Assembly (NCBI GenBank): GCA_040882285.1
Contig: JBBEBQ010000010.1
Span: 62,001 to 126,000 of the forward strand
Length of the DNA stretch: 64,000 nucleotides
DNA from: Gemmatimonadaceae bacterium
GTDB taxonomy: Bacteria; Gemmatimonadota; Gemmatimonadetes; Gemmatimonadales; Gemmatimonadaceae
Direction of reading: 5' to 3'
This document shows positions 1 through 10,492 of this stretch, one piece after another. The position numbers were made by a program, and so were the translations under genes. The notes below the pieces were generated by a model. The model saw nothing but the letters and a program-made list of their open reading frames with translations, made no database searches and was not told the origin of the DNA. The first letter of the stretch is position 1. Each line of letters starts with the position of its first letter.

Positions 1-209
1 AGCGTGTCGCCGCGCTCCGAGATCCCGCGCAGCTCGTCCACCGACCAGATATCGAGAAAGCGTGTCTGCTCCAGCGTCCCGAAATTCAGCGCCACGTACA
101 GATCGGTCGCGCCGGCCACCGGAGTTCGCCGCTCGTCGCGCAGAATTCGCAGCGCGTCGTCGAGAGAAGCCGCGCTGCGCATGTCCAACCCCGAGACCGC
201 CGCTCTCAC
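1..209 (-). CDS. Molybdenum hydroxylase FAD-binding subunit (N-terminal part, cut by window edge)
   Basis: Only the first 69 or so codons are present; the gene runs off the left edge. It starts with GTG at 209, and that GTG shares four bases (GTGA) with the stop of the 2Fe-2S subunit gene. The translation contains AGATDLYVALNFG, which matches the FAD-pyrophosphate-binding start of CoxM/XdhB-type subunits (FAD-binding domain in molybdopterin dehydrogenase). In the family this subunit passes electrons from the iron-sulfur subunit through FAD to NAD+ or another acceptor. It is the third gene of a Mo subunit - FeS subunit - FAD subunit operon. The substrate cannot be told from this part. Confidence 0.85.
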   Translation of the reverse strand, partial: MRAAVSGLDMRSAASLDDALRILRDERRTPVAGATDLYVALNFGTLEQTRFLDIWSVDELRGISERGDT

Positions 210-669
210 GCCACCACCGCGTCGCCTGCGCCCTCATCGAGCGGCATCCCGCGCCACTTGAGCACGGCGCGATAGATGGCCGCGTAGCCGGTACAGCGGC
301 AGAGATTCCCCGCGAGAGCGGTACGCACATCGTCGAGCGTCGGCGCCGGGCCGAGCGTGAGAGCCGCCATGATCATCCCCGGCGTGCAGATGCCGCACTG
401 CGCGCCGACCTCGTCCATGAACAGCTTCTGCAACGGATGCTCGCCGTTCAGCCCCTCGATCGTGGTCACCTCGGCGCCCGCCACCTGCGAGACAGGAACG
501 ATGCAGGAGCACACGGGCTCTCCATTTATGAGCACGGTGCACGCGCCGCACTCGCCCTCGCCGCATCCTTCCTTGGTGCCGGTGAGCCCGCACTCCTCAC
601 GCAGCACGTCGATCAGACGCGTCGCGGGATTCACGCCGATTTCGCGTATCTCTCCGTTGAGCATGAGCT

Positions 670-673
<4 letters not shown>
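206..673 (-). CDS. Molybdenum hydroxylase 2Fe-2S subunit (XdhC/CoxS-type small subunit)
   Basis: A 155-residue protein with two [2Fe-2S] domains. The N-terminal plant-ferredoxin-like domain carries the GCGEGECGACTVL cysteine cluster with a later cysteine in EPVCSC. The C-terminal helical domain has QCGICTPGM and NLCRCTGY. This is the normal length and cysteine set for CoxS-like subunits, which carry electrons from the Mo centre to FAD. I chose GTG at 673 because it overlaps the stop of the Mo subunit as GTGA; an ATG at 664 is the alternative. A further GTGA overlap at the 3' end leads into the FAD subunit, so the three subunits are probably translationally coupled. Confidence 0.93.
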
Positions 674-2775
<2,102 letters not shown>

Positions 2776-2916
2776 CCCGTTCGACCGCCTCGGTGACTGG
2801 TTGCTCGGGCGCGGTAGTGCCGCGAAACCCGAACGGGAAGATGCCCACCGTGCCCGTAGCCGACAAGCGCGCGGCGGCCGCTGGACGGATTCACGGCGCC
2901 CTCTCACATTGAGATC

Positions 2917-4044
2917 ATGAGCAGTCACATCGCGATCGTGGAATCCCTCAGGCACGCCGCGGCCGCGGGAGAATCGGTCGTTCTAGCGACAGTGGTTCGC
3001 GTCGTCGGATCGAGCTACGGAGGCGTCGGCACGCGCATGGTGATCCGCGTGGACGGCTCCACCGTCGGTCTCGTGAGCGGGGGCTGCCTCGAGTCGGATC
3101 TGTGCGCGCACGCGGTCGAGGTCCACGCCACCGGACTCGCCCGGCTCGTCACCTACGACACGCGCGCCGACGACGATGCCGTGTGGGGACTCGGCCTCGG
3201 CTGCAACGGACTGATCGACGTGCTGCTCCAGCCGCTATCGCCGGAGCAGGCAATCGCGTCCGCGGATCTGCTCTCCGCCGCGTTGTCGGCGGACGAGCCG
3301 TCTGTGATAGCAACCGTGGTTCAGTCCGAGAAGATGAAGGGCTGGCCCACAGTCGGCGCGCAGGCGCTGTTAGGTGCCAGCGAGATGAGCAGCGGCGACT
3401 GGGGCGACGGGACCGCGCTATCGGCGGCGCGATCACAAGTGGCTCAGGCGCTGGCGGCCGGCAGGGGCGGCGTCGTCTGGCAGAGCGGCTCGGCGCAAAT
3501 CACGCTCGAAGTCGTGACTCCCGCGGTTCGGCTCGTCATCTGCGGCAGCGGACCGGACGCCGGGCCGGTCTGCCGTCTCGCGCGCGGCCTCGGCTGGGAC
3601 GTGTCGCTCATCGAGCATCGCGCGATCGCCGAAGCTCATGCGCGGCGCTTTCCCGGCGTCGACGTCATAGAGTGTCCCGACGCGGACGCACTCCCGGCCG
3701 TCGTCCCGCTGCGCGCCCGGACGGCGGCGGTCGTCATGTCGCACCACTTCGGCCGCGACACCGATTATGTCCGCGCACTGCTCGCGGCGAACATCGCGTA
3801 CGTCGGCGTGCTCGGTCCCCGCGCGCGGACGGAGCGGATGCTGGCGGAGCTGGCGACGCGCGGTGACGTGCCGCCCGACAGCGGGGCGCTGTTCGGCCCG
3901 GTGGGACTCGATCTCGGCGGCGACGGACCCGAGGCCATCGCGCTCGCGATCATCGCCGAGGTTTCCGCGGTAATGCACAAGCGCGACGCGGCGCACCTGC
4001 GCGATCGCGCGGCCGGATTGCACGCCGCCGCGCCGGAGAGCTGA
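2917..4044 (+). CDS. xdhC: XdhC family Mo-cofactor maturation protein
   Basis: A 375-residue XdhC/CoxI protein. The N-terminal XdhC domain holds GSSYGGVGTRM and SGGCLESDL; the C-terminal Rossmann domain starts near VRLVICGSGPDAGPV and includes YVGVLGPRARTERM. XdhC proteins bind molybdenum cofactor and load its sulfurated form into hydroxylases of the xanthine dehydrogenase family. The gene diverges from the hydroxylase operon across about 140 bases, so the two probably share a control region, and it leads straight into the MobA-like gene. The usual proline of the GSSPR motif is replaced by tyrosine, which is a small departure from the family. Confidence 0.93.
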   Translation: MSSHIAIVESLRHAAAAGESVVLATVVRVVGSSYGGVGTRMVIRVDGSTVGLVSGGCLESDLCAHAVEVHATGLARLVTYDTRADDDAVWGLGLGCNGLIDVLLQPLSPEQAIASADLLSAALSADEPSVIATVVQSEKMKGWPTVGAQALLGASEMSSGDWGDGTALSAARSQVAQALAAGRGGVVWQSGSAQITLEVVTPAVRLVICGSGPDAGPVCRLARGLGWDVSLIEHRAIAEAHARRFPGVDVIECPDADALPAVVPLRARTAAVVMSHHFGRDTDYVRALLAANIAYVGVLGPRARTERMLAELATRGDVPPDSGALFGPVGLDLGGDGPEAIALAIIAEVSAVMHKRDAAHLRDRAAGLHAAAPES

Positions 4045-4655
4045 CCACGACCAGTGCGCCCCGCGTCGCGGCCGTCGTGCTCGCGGCCGGCGGCTCCGCG
4101 AGGATGGGTCATCCGAAGCAGCTAATCCTGCATGACGGCAAGGCACTGGTCACTCACGCGGCGGAGACGGCGCTCGCCGCCGGCGCGGCCCCCGTCATAG
4201 TCGTGCTGGGCGCCCACGCCGAGGAGATCCGTCCCGCGTTGTCGCATCTCGCGGGCGTCACAGTGGTGATCAACGCCGACTGGGAGAGCGGGCTCGCATC
4301 ATCGCTCACGACGGGTCTTCGCGCGGCCCTGCGGGACACGACGTGGGACGGCGTGCTCGCGATGCTGGCGGACCAGCCGCTCGTGGACGGGCCGATGCTC
4401 CGCCGAATCATCGCGGAGTTCGCGGCCGGGGCCCGGATCGTGGCCACCGGGTACGAGGGCGTGCCTGGAGTGCCCGCTCTGTTCGGCCGGGAACATGTGC
4501 CCGAGCTGCTGAGTCTAAGCGGGGATACCGGCGCGGGTCCGTGGCTGCGGAGCCGCGCGCGGGAAGTGGCGATAGTCCCGCTCGCCGGTGCCGTGCTCGA
4601 CGTGGACACCCCGGCCGACGTCCAGCGACTGGCCGACCGACAAGGCTCCCGTTAG
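4041..4655 (+). CDS. MobA/MocA-like nucleotidyltransferase
   Basis: An NTP-transferase-like protein with the MocA signature VVLAAGGSARMGHPKQL and the MLADQPLV motif. MocA/NboR-type proteins attach CTP or GTP to molybdopterin, which fits its place behind xdhC and opposite a molybdenum hydroxylase. The start is uncertain. The first ordinary start codon is GTG at 4077, but this would cut off the first beta-strand, which clearly begins upstream (RVAAVVLAAG). In frame upstream there is only CTG at 4041, and it forms a CTGA overlap with the xdhC stop, just like the GTGA overlaps elsewhere in the window. I therefore list 4041 (about 204 aa) but this is an inference. Confidence 0.85.
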   Translation: MTTTSAPRVAAVVLAAGGSARMGHPKQLILHDGKALVTHAAETALAAGAAPVIVVLGAHAEEIRPALSHLAGVTVVINADWESGLASSLTTGLRAALRDTTWDGVLAMLADQPLVDGPMLRRIIAEFAAGARIVATGYEGVPGVPALFGREHVPELLSLSGDTGAGPWLRSRAREVAIVPLAGAVLDVDTPADVQRLADRQGSR

Positions 4656-4656
4656 C

Positions 4657-5259
4657 GTGAATGATGTGACCAGGCTCGTCCTCGTTTCGATCGCGATCGC
4701 CGGCATCTCATCCCGGCTCGCGGCGCAGCAGCCGCCGGAAGCGGCTACCGTCGCGTGTTGTCAGCGTGTCGAGATAATCGCGAATCGGAGCGCGGGCTTC
4801 GACCGCGTGCCGGAGTACCTGAGCGTCTGGATCGAGCCCGCCTCCCGCCACTGGGCGTTCGAGCCCGCGTTCGTGGACGAGGCGCGGGCGGCGTTCGGCG
4901 AATGGTCCGATGCCGGCGTGCCGGTCATCTTCGACTTCACGGCCGACTCGACGCGCGCCATGATCCGCATCTACTGGCGAAACCGGTTCAGCGACCGCAC
5001 AACCGGACGCTCCACCTGGTGGAAGGCGGACGGCCGGCTGGGCCGAGTCGACGTGGAAGTCGCGCTCGCGGCCCATCCGGGCGTGGACGCGCCGATCGTC
5101 CGCGCCGTGGTGATGCACGAGGTCGGACACCTGCTGGGCTTCAGCCACGTGAACGAGTCCGACAGCATCATGTCGTATTACATCAGTCGCCCCGTGCTCT
5201 CGGCGAGAGACATCGCCAGAATGAGAGCGAGGTTCGCGCTGAAGACGGAACGGCCCTGA
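4657..5259 (+). CDS. Secreted matrixin-like zinc metalloprotease
   Basis: A roughly 200-residue protein with an N-terminal signal peptide (VTRLVLVSIAIAGISSRLAAQ) and the zinc-binding signature HEVGHLLGFSH, followed by SIMSYY, the methionine turn expected of metzincins. It therefore looks like a small, exported matrixin-type peptidase with no visible extra domains. The start is GTG at 4657, one base after the stop of the MocA-like gene; GTG at 4666 is also possible. The upstream open frame overlaps the MocA-like gene and is not supported. The substrate is unknown. Confidence 0.82.
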   Translation: MNDVTRLVLVSIAIAGISSRLAAQQPPEAATVACCQRVEIIANRSAGFDRVPEYLSVWIEPASRHWAFEPAFVDEARAAFGEWSDAGVPVIFDFTADSTRAMIRIYWRNRFSDRTTGRSTWWKADGRLGRVDVEVALAAHPGVDAPIVRAVVMHEVGHLLGFSHVNESDSIMSYYISRPVLSARDIARMRARFALKTERP

Positions 5260-5316
5260 TCGAATCCTCGCGCGCCGCGACGACGGCGGGGGCAGCAACT
5301 TGCAGGGAGCCATCCC

Positions 5317-6270
5317 ATGACGAACGCCACGACCCGTCCCGACGCCGATGGCAATTACGACGTCGCCATCGTCGGCGGCGGACCCGCCGGGCTCAGCGCG
5401 GCGGTCTGGCTGGCGCGGTTTGAGCGATCAGTCGTAGTCGTCGACTCCGGTGATCCGAGAAACTGGGAGACGCGCGGAATCAACGGGTTCCTGGGCCTGC
5501 CGAAGATCAAGCCGCCGACTCTGCGCGCATCCGGGCGGGACGAATGCCGCAGATACGGTGTGCAGCTCATCGACCAGGAAGTCTGCATCGTCAAGCGGAA
5601 CGGCGACGGGATATTCGCGCTCGAGCTGTCCGATGGCCGCGCGCTCTCGAGCAGGCGTCTGCTGCTGGCGATCGGAATCAAGGACGTTTGGCCGGAGATT
5701 CCGGGGTTGGCGGCCTGCTACGGCGAGAGCATCCACGTCTGTCCCGACTGCGACGGCTACGAAGCCAAGGGGAAAAAGACGGTCGTCATCGGGACCGGCA
5801 ACCGCGCTGTCGGCATGGCTTTCGCCCTCGCCAACTGGACCGACGAGATCATCATCTGCACCAACTGCGAGGCGCAGGACCTGAGCGAGGATATGCTGGC
5901 GCAGCTGCAGAAGCTGAACATCCCCGTGCTATGCGAGCGGGTGCGGAGCGTGTCCTCGATGGACAGCAACGTCAGCTGCATCCGGCTCGAGGGCGGCATG
6001 CAGCTGGACTGCGAGCGGATCTTCTTCTCGCTCGGGCAGCATCCCGCGGACGATCTCGGCAAGCAGCTCAGGTGCGAGCGCGACGAAGCGGGACTGATCG
6101 TGGTAGACAAGGCGCAGCAGACTTCGGTGGAGCACGTGTATGCCGCCGGCGACATCACGCCCGGGCCGCAGCTCGCGATCTCAGCCGCCGCCGAGGGCTC
6201 GGTGGCGGCGATCGCGATTCACAAGTCGTTGTTGCCGGAGGAGCTGAGGATGCCGGAGAATGGTGATTAG
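5317..6270 (+). CDS. Thioredoxin-reductase-like NAD(P)/FAD oxidoreductase
   Basis: A 317-residue two-dinucleotide-domain flavoprotein. The FAD motif GGGPAG is at residues 20-25, the redox pair CPDC at 142-145 (HVCPDCDGYEAKG), a second nucleotide-binding motif follows at VVIGTGNRA, and the FAD-closing motif VYAAGDIT is near the C-terminus. It is thioredoxin-reductase-sized, but no thioredoxin gene is adjacent, so the acceptor could be a thioredoxin elsewhere or a related disulfide. A Shine-Dalgarno-like AGGGAG precedes the ATG. Its stop codon lies inside the first unit of the heptamer array at 6263-6290. Confidence 0.9.
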   Translation: MTNATTRPDADGNYDVAIVGGGPAGLSAAVWLARFERSVVVVDSGDPRNWETRGINGFLGLPKIKPPTLRASGRDECRRYGVQLIDQEVCIVKRNGDGIFALELSDGRALSSRRLLLAIGIKDVWPEIPGLAACYGESIHVCPDCDGYEAKGKKTVVIGTGNRAVGMAFALANWTDEIIICTNCEAQDLSEDMLAQLQKLNIPVLCERVRSVSSMDSNVSCIRLEGGMQLDCERIFFSLGQHPADDLGKQLRCERDEAGLIVVDKAQQTSVEHVYAAGDITPGPQLAISAAAEGSVAAIAIHKSLLPEELRMPENGD

Positions 6271-6348
6271 TGATTAGTGATTAGTGACTGCAACTGCCGG
6301 TTTTTCCGTGACTTTCCGCAGTTAACCAATCACTAATCACCAATCACC
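6263..6348. repeat. Inverted heptamer array at a convergent gene junction
   Basis: Four units of GTGATTA/GTGACTG (6263-6290) face an inverted set of AATCACT/AATCACC units (6327-6348) across a short loop. The stop codons of both flanking genes (6268-6270 and 6344-6346) lie inside the repeats. The transcript from either strand could fold into a long hairpin, so a role as a bidirectional terminator is possible. There is no clear U-tract after the right arm. Confidence 0.85.
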
Positions 6349-7297
6349 AACGCAAAGTCACGCGCTGTCCCTTCCCCTTCCGCACGACATCCAGCTGCAG
6401 CGTCTTCGCGGGGCCGGCTTGCATCATCGCCATGTACAGCCCTCTCGGATCGACGATCTCCGCGGTCGCGGCGCGCACCACCACATCGCCCGCGCGGAGG
6501 CCGGATCGCTCGGCCGCAGTCGCGGCGGGAACGTTTACGATCAGAACGCCTTTCCGAACGCCGAGCACGTCACCGAGCCCGGCATTCACCGGCACCATCT
6601 CCGCGCCGGTGAGCAGCAGGGCCCCTGACGGCGTGCTAAACGCGATCAATGGCGCGACGGACGGATTCATCACGACCTCGCGCTCGAGAGCGCGCACCGT
6701 TTGCCGGGCGAGATTCTCGGCGAAAATTCTCGTCTGCGGAGGGAGCTGCTCGCTGGCTTGCCGCAGCGCCTCCGCGGCAAGCTCCATCTCCGCGATGGGC
6801 GCTCTCGGCGCTGCCCGCACGGTCACCGTCGCGCCCGGCGGTAGCGGCCTCCGCAGGCTGAAGCCGAACGCTCCCGCCGGTCGCTCTCCGACCGTGACGC
6901 GCACTGTGCGGGTCCCGCCTCTCCTGAGACGAATCGACAGCCGCTCGCCCGGCCGCAGCAGGCTCGCCATCGGCACTCCGCGCCGAACGAAATCGTAACC
7001 GTTGAACGCGATCAGCGTATCGCCCACCTGAAGCCCCGAACGCTCCGCGGGCGAGCCGGGCTCGATCGCCTCGATCACCGGATACGAGTTGTAGGAGATC
7101 CGTAGCCCCTCGCCGGTCTGGTCGATCTTGGCTTCAGCGGAGTAGTGGATGCCGAGCCAGCCGGCCGGCTTGGACAGGACTGCTGAGCGGGTCCCTCCCG
7201 TCGCCTGCGCACCGGCGAGCGCGGGAATCGCGGCGCCCGCGAGAGCGCCAAGGACAAACAGTGAAGCGACGCCGAAGCGTCCGTGCGGCTTGATCAT
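6344..7297 (-). CDS. Exported two-PDZ-domain protein
   Basis: A 317-residue protein with an N-terminal signal or anchor (to about residue 32, ending GAQA) and two PDZ domains. The first lies around residues 60-125 (VIEAIEPGSPAERSGLQVGDTL) and the second around 225-310 (AAERSGLRAGDVVVRA). No protease domain is seen, so it is not a DegP/HtrA enzyme. Its ATG overlaps the anti-sigma stop by one base (TGATG), placing it third in a sigma - anti-sigma - PDZ operon. An envelope-stress sensing or substrate-presenting role is a reasonable inference by analogy with RseP/DegS PDZ modules, but it is not shown by the sequence. Confidence 0.85.
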   Translation of the reverse strand: MIKPHGRFGVASLFVLGALAGAAIPALAGAQATGGTRSAVLSKPAGWLGIHYSAEAKIDQTGEGLRISYNSYPVIEAIEPGSPAERSGLQVGDTLIAFNGYDFVRRGVPMASLLRPGERLSIRLRRGGTRTVRVTVGERPAGAFGFSLRRPLPPGATVTVRAAPRAPIAEMELAAEALRQASEQLPPQTRIFAENLARQTVRALEREVVMNPSVAPLIAFSTPSGALLLTGAEMVPVNAGLGDVLGVRKGVLIVNVPAATAAERSGLRAGDVVVRAATAEIVDPRGLYMAMMQAGPAKTLQLDVVRKGKGQRVTLRW

Positions 7298-8082
7298 CAG
7301 AAGCTGTCGATCCTCGATCCCGGCGGGAGGGAGGTTTGGAGTTGGCGCAGAGTGGACTCGCGGGCGCCGGCGGCGGCGATGTAATACCGGTTGATCACCG
7401 GATCCGCCGGCGCGTCCTCGAGCGCGGTCATGGAGGCCTGCATGACGTTGTCCAGCGCGGCGAGGCGCGCGCGGTACACGTCGGGCTTGGTGTCGTCGCC
7501 GACCGGATTGTTGGTCATCAGAAACGTGGCCGCGCGCTCGTACTCCCGCTGCGCGCGGTACAGCGCGGCCAGCGCTTCGGCGTTGGACGTGTAGCTCACG
7601 GAGAAGTTGGACGCGAGCCCGACCGGAGCATCGGTAGCCGACGCCGGGGCCGACGCGGTGGAAGGTGCTTCGGCCATGCTCGTGACCGGGAATGCGGCCC
7701 CTCCGGTCGATCTGCCGATGACGATCCCGCCGGCGAGGAGAAAGACCGCGGCCGCGGCGCGCAAAGCCCACCCGCCCGCCTGGAATCGCCGGCGCGGCCG
7801 CGCCACGACGGGCGTGCCCGGGGGAGTCAGAATGAGAATCGGAGCGGCAGCGCGAGTGAGCAGTCCTTCGTCTCTCAGCGCCGCGCTCAGCGAGTCCCAC
7901 GCCGTCAGCGGCGCGGTGGCACGGTCGCCTTCGGCGGCCGCGAGCGCGCGCAGCGCGCGGTACGCCTGGCGCTCGCGCTCGCACTCGGAGCACGCGCCCA
8001 GGTGCGCCAGCTCGGTATTGGTCGGCTCGGTTTCGCCGAGCTCTATCAGTCGATCAGCAGGCAGATGCAGCATGACTCCCAT
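7297..8082 (-). CDS. Anti-sigma factor with zinc-finger domain
   Basis: A 261-residue membrane protein. The N-terminal zinc-binding anti-sigma domain has H27 and the pair C31-x-x-C34 (HLGACSEC), the HxxxCxxC pattern of ZAS/zf-HC2 proteins. A transmembrane segment follows at about residues 105-123 (ALRAAAAVFLLAGGIVIG), then a periplasmic region of about 130 residues rich in helices. It overlaps the ECF sigma gene by 29 bases. A second start at 8073 (M4) is also possible. The expected role is to hold the partner sigma factor at the membrane until an envelope signal releases it. Confidence 0.88.
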   Translation of the reverse strand: MGVMLHLPADRLIELGETEPTNTELAHLGACSECERERQAYRALRALAAAEGDRATAPLTAWDSLSAALRDEGLLTRAAAPILILTPPGTPVVARPRRRFQAGGWALRAAAAVFLLAGGIVIGRSTGGAAFPVTSMAEAPSTASAPASATDAPVGLASNFSVSYTSNAEALAALYRAQREYERAATFLMTNNPVGDDTKPDVYRARLAALDNVMQASMTALEDAPADPVINRYYIAAAGARESTLRQLQTSLPPGSRIDSF

Positions 8083-8629
8083 TCCTCGCCGGCCAGGTAT
8101 CGTCGATCACGTGCGCGAGAAGCCGGCGAAGTTTCGCGCGCGCCTTGAACAGTTGCGACTTGGAGCCGCCGGACGTGATCCCGAGCCGGCTCGCTATCTC
8201 CTCGTGCGTGTATCCCTCCACGTCGTGCAGCACGAACACCGTGCGCGCACCCGGCGACAGCTGTTGCATCGCGTCGTCGATCGATTCCGCCAGGAATCCA
8301 CGCTCCGAATCCATCTCGGTAGCGGCGGAGTCGTCGCTGATGTCGACCTCCCATTTCTCGATGCGCCGGACCTTGCGTAGCGCGTTCAGCGTGCGGTTGA
8401 CCGCGATCCGATGCGCCCACGTCCCGAACTGGGCTTCGCCGCGGTAGCCCGGAAGCGCGCGGAAGATCTGGATCCAGACCTCCTGCGCGATGTCGGCAGC
8501 AAGCTCCGCGTCCCCGCACAGCCGGCGCACTACGGCGTCGATATGCGGGGAGTGCTGGCTCCAGAGGGTGCGCAAGGCTTCCTCGTCGCCAGCACGAGCC
8601 CGTTTCAAAATCAGCTGGTCAGCCGTCAT
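8054..8629 (-). CDS. ECF-type RNA polymerase sigma factor
   Basis: A 191-residue sigma-70 family protein with region 2 (residues about 25-95, including the DIAQEVWIQIFRALPGYRG core helix) and region 4 (about 125-175, with YTHEEIASRLGITSGGSKSQ as the helix-turn-helix). There is no region 3, as expected for ECF factors. Downstream genes encode its anti-sigma factor and a PDZ protein, so the three form a regulatory cassette that is likely to control itself. The upstream gap (8630-8756) separates it from a divergent serine hydrolase gene. Confidence 0.93.
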   Translation of the reverse strand: MTADQLILKRARAGDEEALRTLWSQHSPHIDAVVRRLCGDAELAADIAQEVWIQIFRALPGYRGEAQFGTWAHRIAVNRTLNALRKVRRIEKWEVDISDDSAATEMDSERGFLAESIDDAMQQLSPGARTVFVLHDVEGYTHEEIASRLGITSGGSKSQLFKARAKLRRLLAHVIDDTWPARNGSHAASAC

Positions 8630-8756
8630 TGAGTGCTGTACTATGTGTCACCCCGGACTCCGGGAGAGTTTCCCCGGAACCCCGAGGCGCGTCTAAAGGT
8701 AGGATATAGAGGCACTGCGGACTGGCGACCGTTCCACCCGGGTCAGCCGGCACGGA

Positions 8757-10145
8757 GTGCGCGGCTCTTTTTTCGGAGTTTCCTTGCTCAGGATCGTCGT
8801 AACCGTGCTCGGGCTGGCGTCAGCTAGTGACGGGTTGCCCGCGAAAAAGCCATCGGCCGTGGGAATGTCGGCCGGAAGGCTCGAATCCGTCGAGCGGATA
8901 GTCACGCGCGGAATCGACGCCGGCGGCTACCCGGGCGCGTCGGTCGTGGTCGGCCGGAGGGGCGCCGTGGTCCTTCAGCGCGGCTTCGGTCGCCTCAGCT
9001 GGGGCCAGGAGAGCAACTCTGTGAGCCCGGACACGAGCATCTACGACGTCGCCTCGCTCACCAAGGTCGTCGGCACGACCGCGGCCATCATGGCGCTGTA
9101 CGACGACGGCAAGATCAACCTCGACGCCCCCGTTACGCGCTATCTGCCGCAGTTCACGGGCGGGCTCAACGACATGGTCACCGTAGGTGATTTGCTGACG
9201 CACCGCTCCGGGCTCCCCGCGGCTCGCGATCTGTGGCGCGTATCCAGCACGCCGGAACAGGCGCGCGCCATGGTGCTGTCCACGCGCGTGCGCGACATCC
9301 CCGGCAGGAAGTACCTGTACTCCGACCTGGGCGCGGACGTGCTCGGCTTCATCGCCGAGAAAGTCTCGCAGCAGCCGCTCGACGTGTTCCTACACAACCG
9401 CGTGTACGGGCCGCTCCGGATGCACAACACCTTCTTCCGTCCGGCTGATTCGCTCCGGTACCGCGTAGCGCCGACCGAGCTGATATCGCCGCGCGGCTAT
9501 CCGATCCACGGGCAGGTGCACGACGAGAACGCGCACGCCCTGGGCGGCGTCGCGGGACACGCGGGCCTGTTCAGCACCGCCTCCGATCTCGCGGTCTTCG
9601 CGCAGATGATGCTGAACGGCGGCGCGTACGACGGAGTGCGCGTATTCGCGGACACGACGGTGGCGCTGTTCACGCGCCGCACCGCGGGGCACCGCGCGCT
9701 CGGCTGGGACACGGCCGACGGCGATGGGGGCGCAGGCAGATATCTCACGCCGCGCGCGTACGGCCATACCGGATTCACCGGCACGTCCATGTGGATCGAT
9801 CCGGACCGGCAGATTTTCGTCATCCTGCTCACGAACCGGGTGCACGCCGCGAAGGCGCGCTATCCCGGCCGGGTCATCTCCGACGTGCGGGCCGACCTGT
9901 CGGACGCCGCGGTGCTTGCCGTGATCGACGGACCGCGCGGCGCGATGAAGATGCCGACAGCGTTCCGTGCGGATCGTCGCGACGGATGGAACGGCGACAC
10001 CCAGCGAGTCAGAGCCGCCAAGGCCGCGGCTGCGCGAAAGCGCGCCGCTGCGCAGAGGCGCGCGCGAGCCCGCGCGACTTCGGCAGCGAAGCGTCGCGCG
10101 CCCGCGGCGAGCACGCGAACGAAGACGTCCAGGAGAACCGGGTGA
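8757..10145 (+). CDS. Beta-lactamase-family serine hydrolase with basic C-terminal tail
   Basis: A 462-residue class C beta-lactamase / penicillin-binding-protein-like hydrolase. An N-terminal signal peptide is followed by SLTK (Ser100, Lys103), YSD (Tyr188) and HTG (337-339), the three active-site elements of this fold. Such enzymes act as esterases, D,D-peptidases or peptidoglycan amidohydrolases in the periplasm. From about residue 400 the protein becomes a lysine/arginine/alanine tail resembling histone H1 tails, which is unusual for the family. Start is GTG at 8757. The last codons overlap the next gene by GTGA. Confidence 0.88.
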   Translation: MRGSFFGVSLLRIVVTVLGLASASDGLPAKKPSAVGMSAGRLESVERIVTRGIDAGGYPGASVVVGRRGAVVLQRGFGRLSWGQESNSVSPDTSIYDVASLTKVVGTTAAIMALYDDGKINLDAPVTRYLPQFTGGLNDMVTVGDLLTHRSGLPAARDLWRVSSTPEQARAMVLSTRVRDIPGRKYLYSDLGADVLGFIAEKVSQQPLDVFLHNRVYGPLRMHNTFFRPADSLRYRVAPTELISPRGYPIHGQVHDENAHALGGVAGHAGLFSTASDLAVFAQMMLNGGAYDGVRVFADTTVALFTRRTAGHRALGWDTADGDGGAGRYLTPRAYGHTGFTGTSMWIDPDRQIFVILLTNRVHAAKARYPGRVISDVRADLSDAAVLAVIDGPRGAMKMPTAFRADRRDGWNGDTQRVRAAKAAAARKRAAAQRRARARATSAAKRRAPAASTRTKTSRRTG

Positions 10146-10492
10146 GCGACGAGCCGGTGCTGGCCGAGGGCACGGAGCCCGAAGCGACCGGCGGCGGCGT
10201 GAGCGAGGAGCAGGTCAAGCTCGCGCTTCGCCGCGTGAAGGATCCCGACCTCCACCTCAACATCGTGGATCTGGGACTGTTGTACGGGATTCGCGTGGAC
10301 GGCTCCACGGTGAACGTGGACATGACGCTCACCTCGCCAGCATGTCCTTCCGGCCCCGAGATCGTCGGCAGCGTGGAGCGCGAAGTGGGAGCGATCGAAG
10401 GCGTCGAGGACGTAAAGACCAACATCGTGTGGACGCCCTTCTGGACGCCCGACAGGATCGAGCCGCGGGTGCGCGCCTATCTAGGGTTGTAG
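10142..10492 (+). CDS. MIP18/SufT-like iron-sulfur assembly protein
   Basis: A 116-residue protein with the MIP18 (DUF59) core: VKDPDLHLNIVDLGLLYGI and SPACPSGPEIVGSVE, where the cysteine in PACPSG is the conserved one. SufT/PaaD-type proteins help mature Fe-S enzymes, which fits the two SUF blocks 9-14 kb downstream, although this gene is not in them. GTG at 10142 overlaps the serine hydrolase stop (GTGA). Its end overlaps the convergent RNase D gene by 12 bases. About 25 N-terminal residues are variable. Confidence 0.88.
   Translation: MSDEPVLAEGTEPEATGGGVSEEQVKLALRRVKDPDLHLNIVDLGLLYGIRVDGSTVNVDMTLTSPACPSGPEIVGSVEREVGAIEGVEDVKTNIVWTPFWTPDRIEPRVRAYLGL

Noticed and set aside
8630-8756. ECF-type promoter (GGAAC) for the first sigma operon
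   Set aside because: GGAAAC and GTGAC-like words are present but spacing and match are too weak to call.
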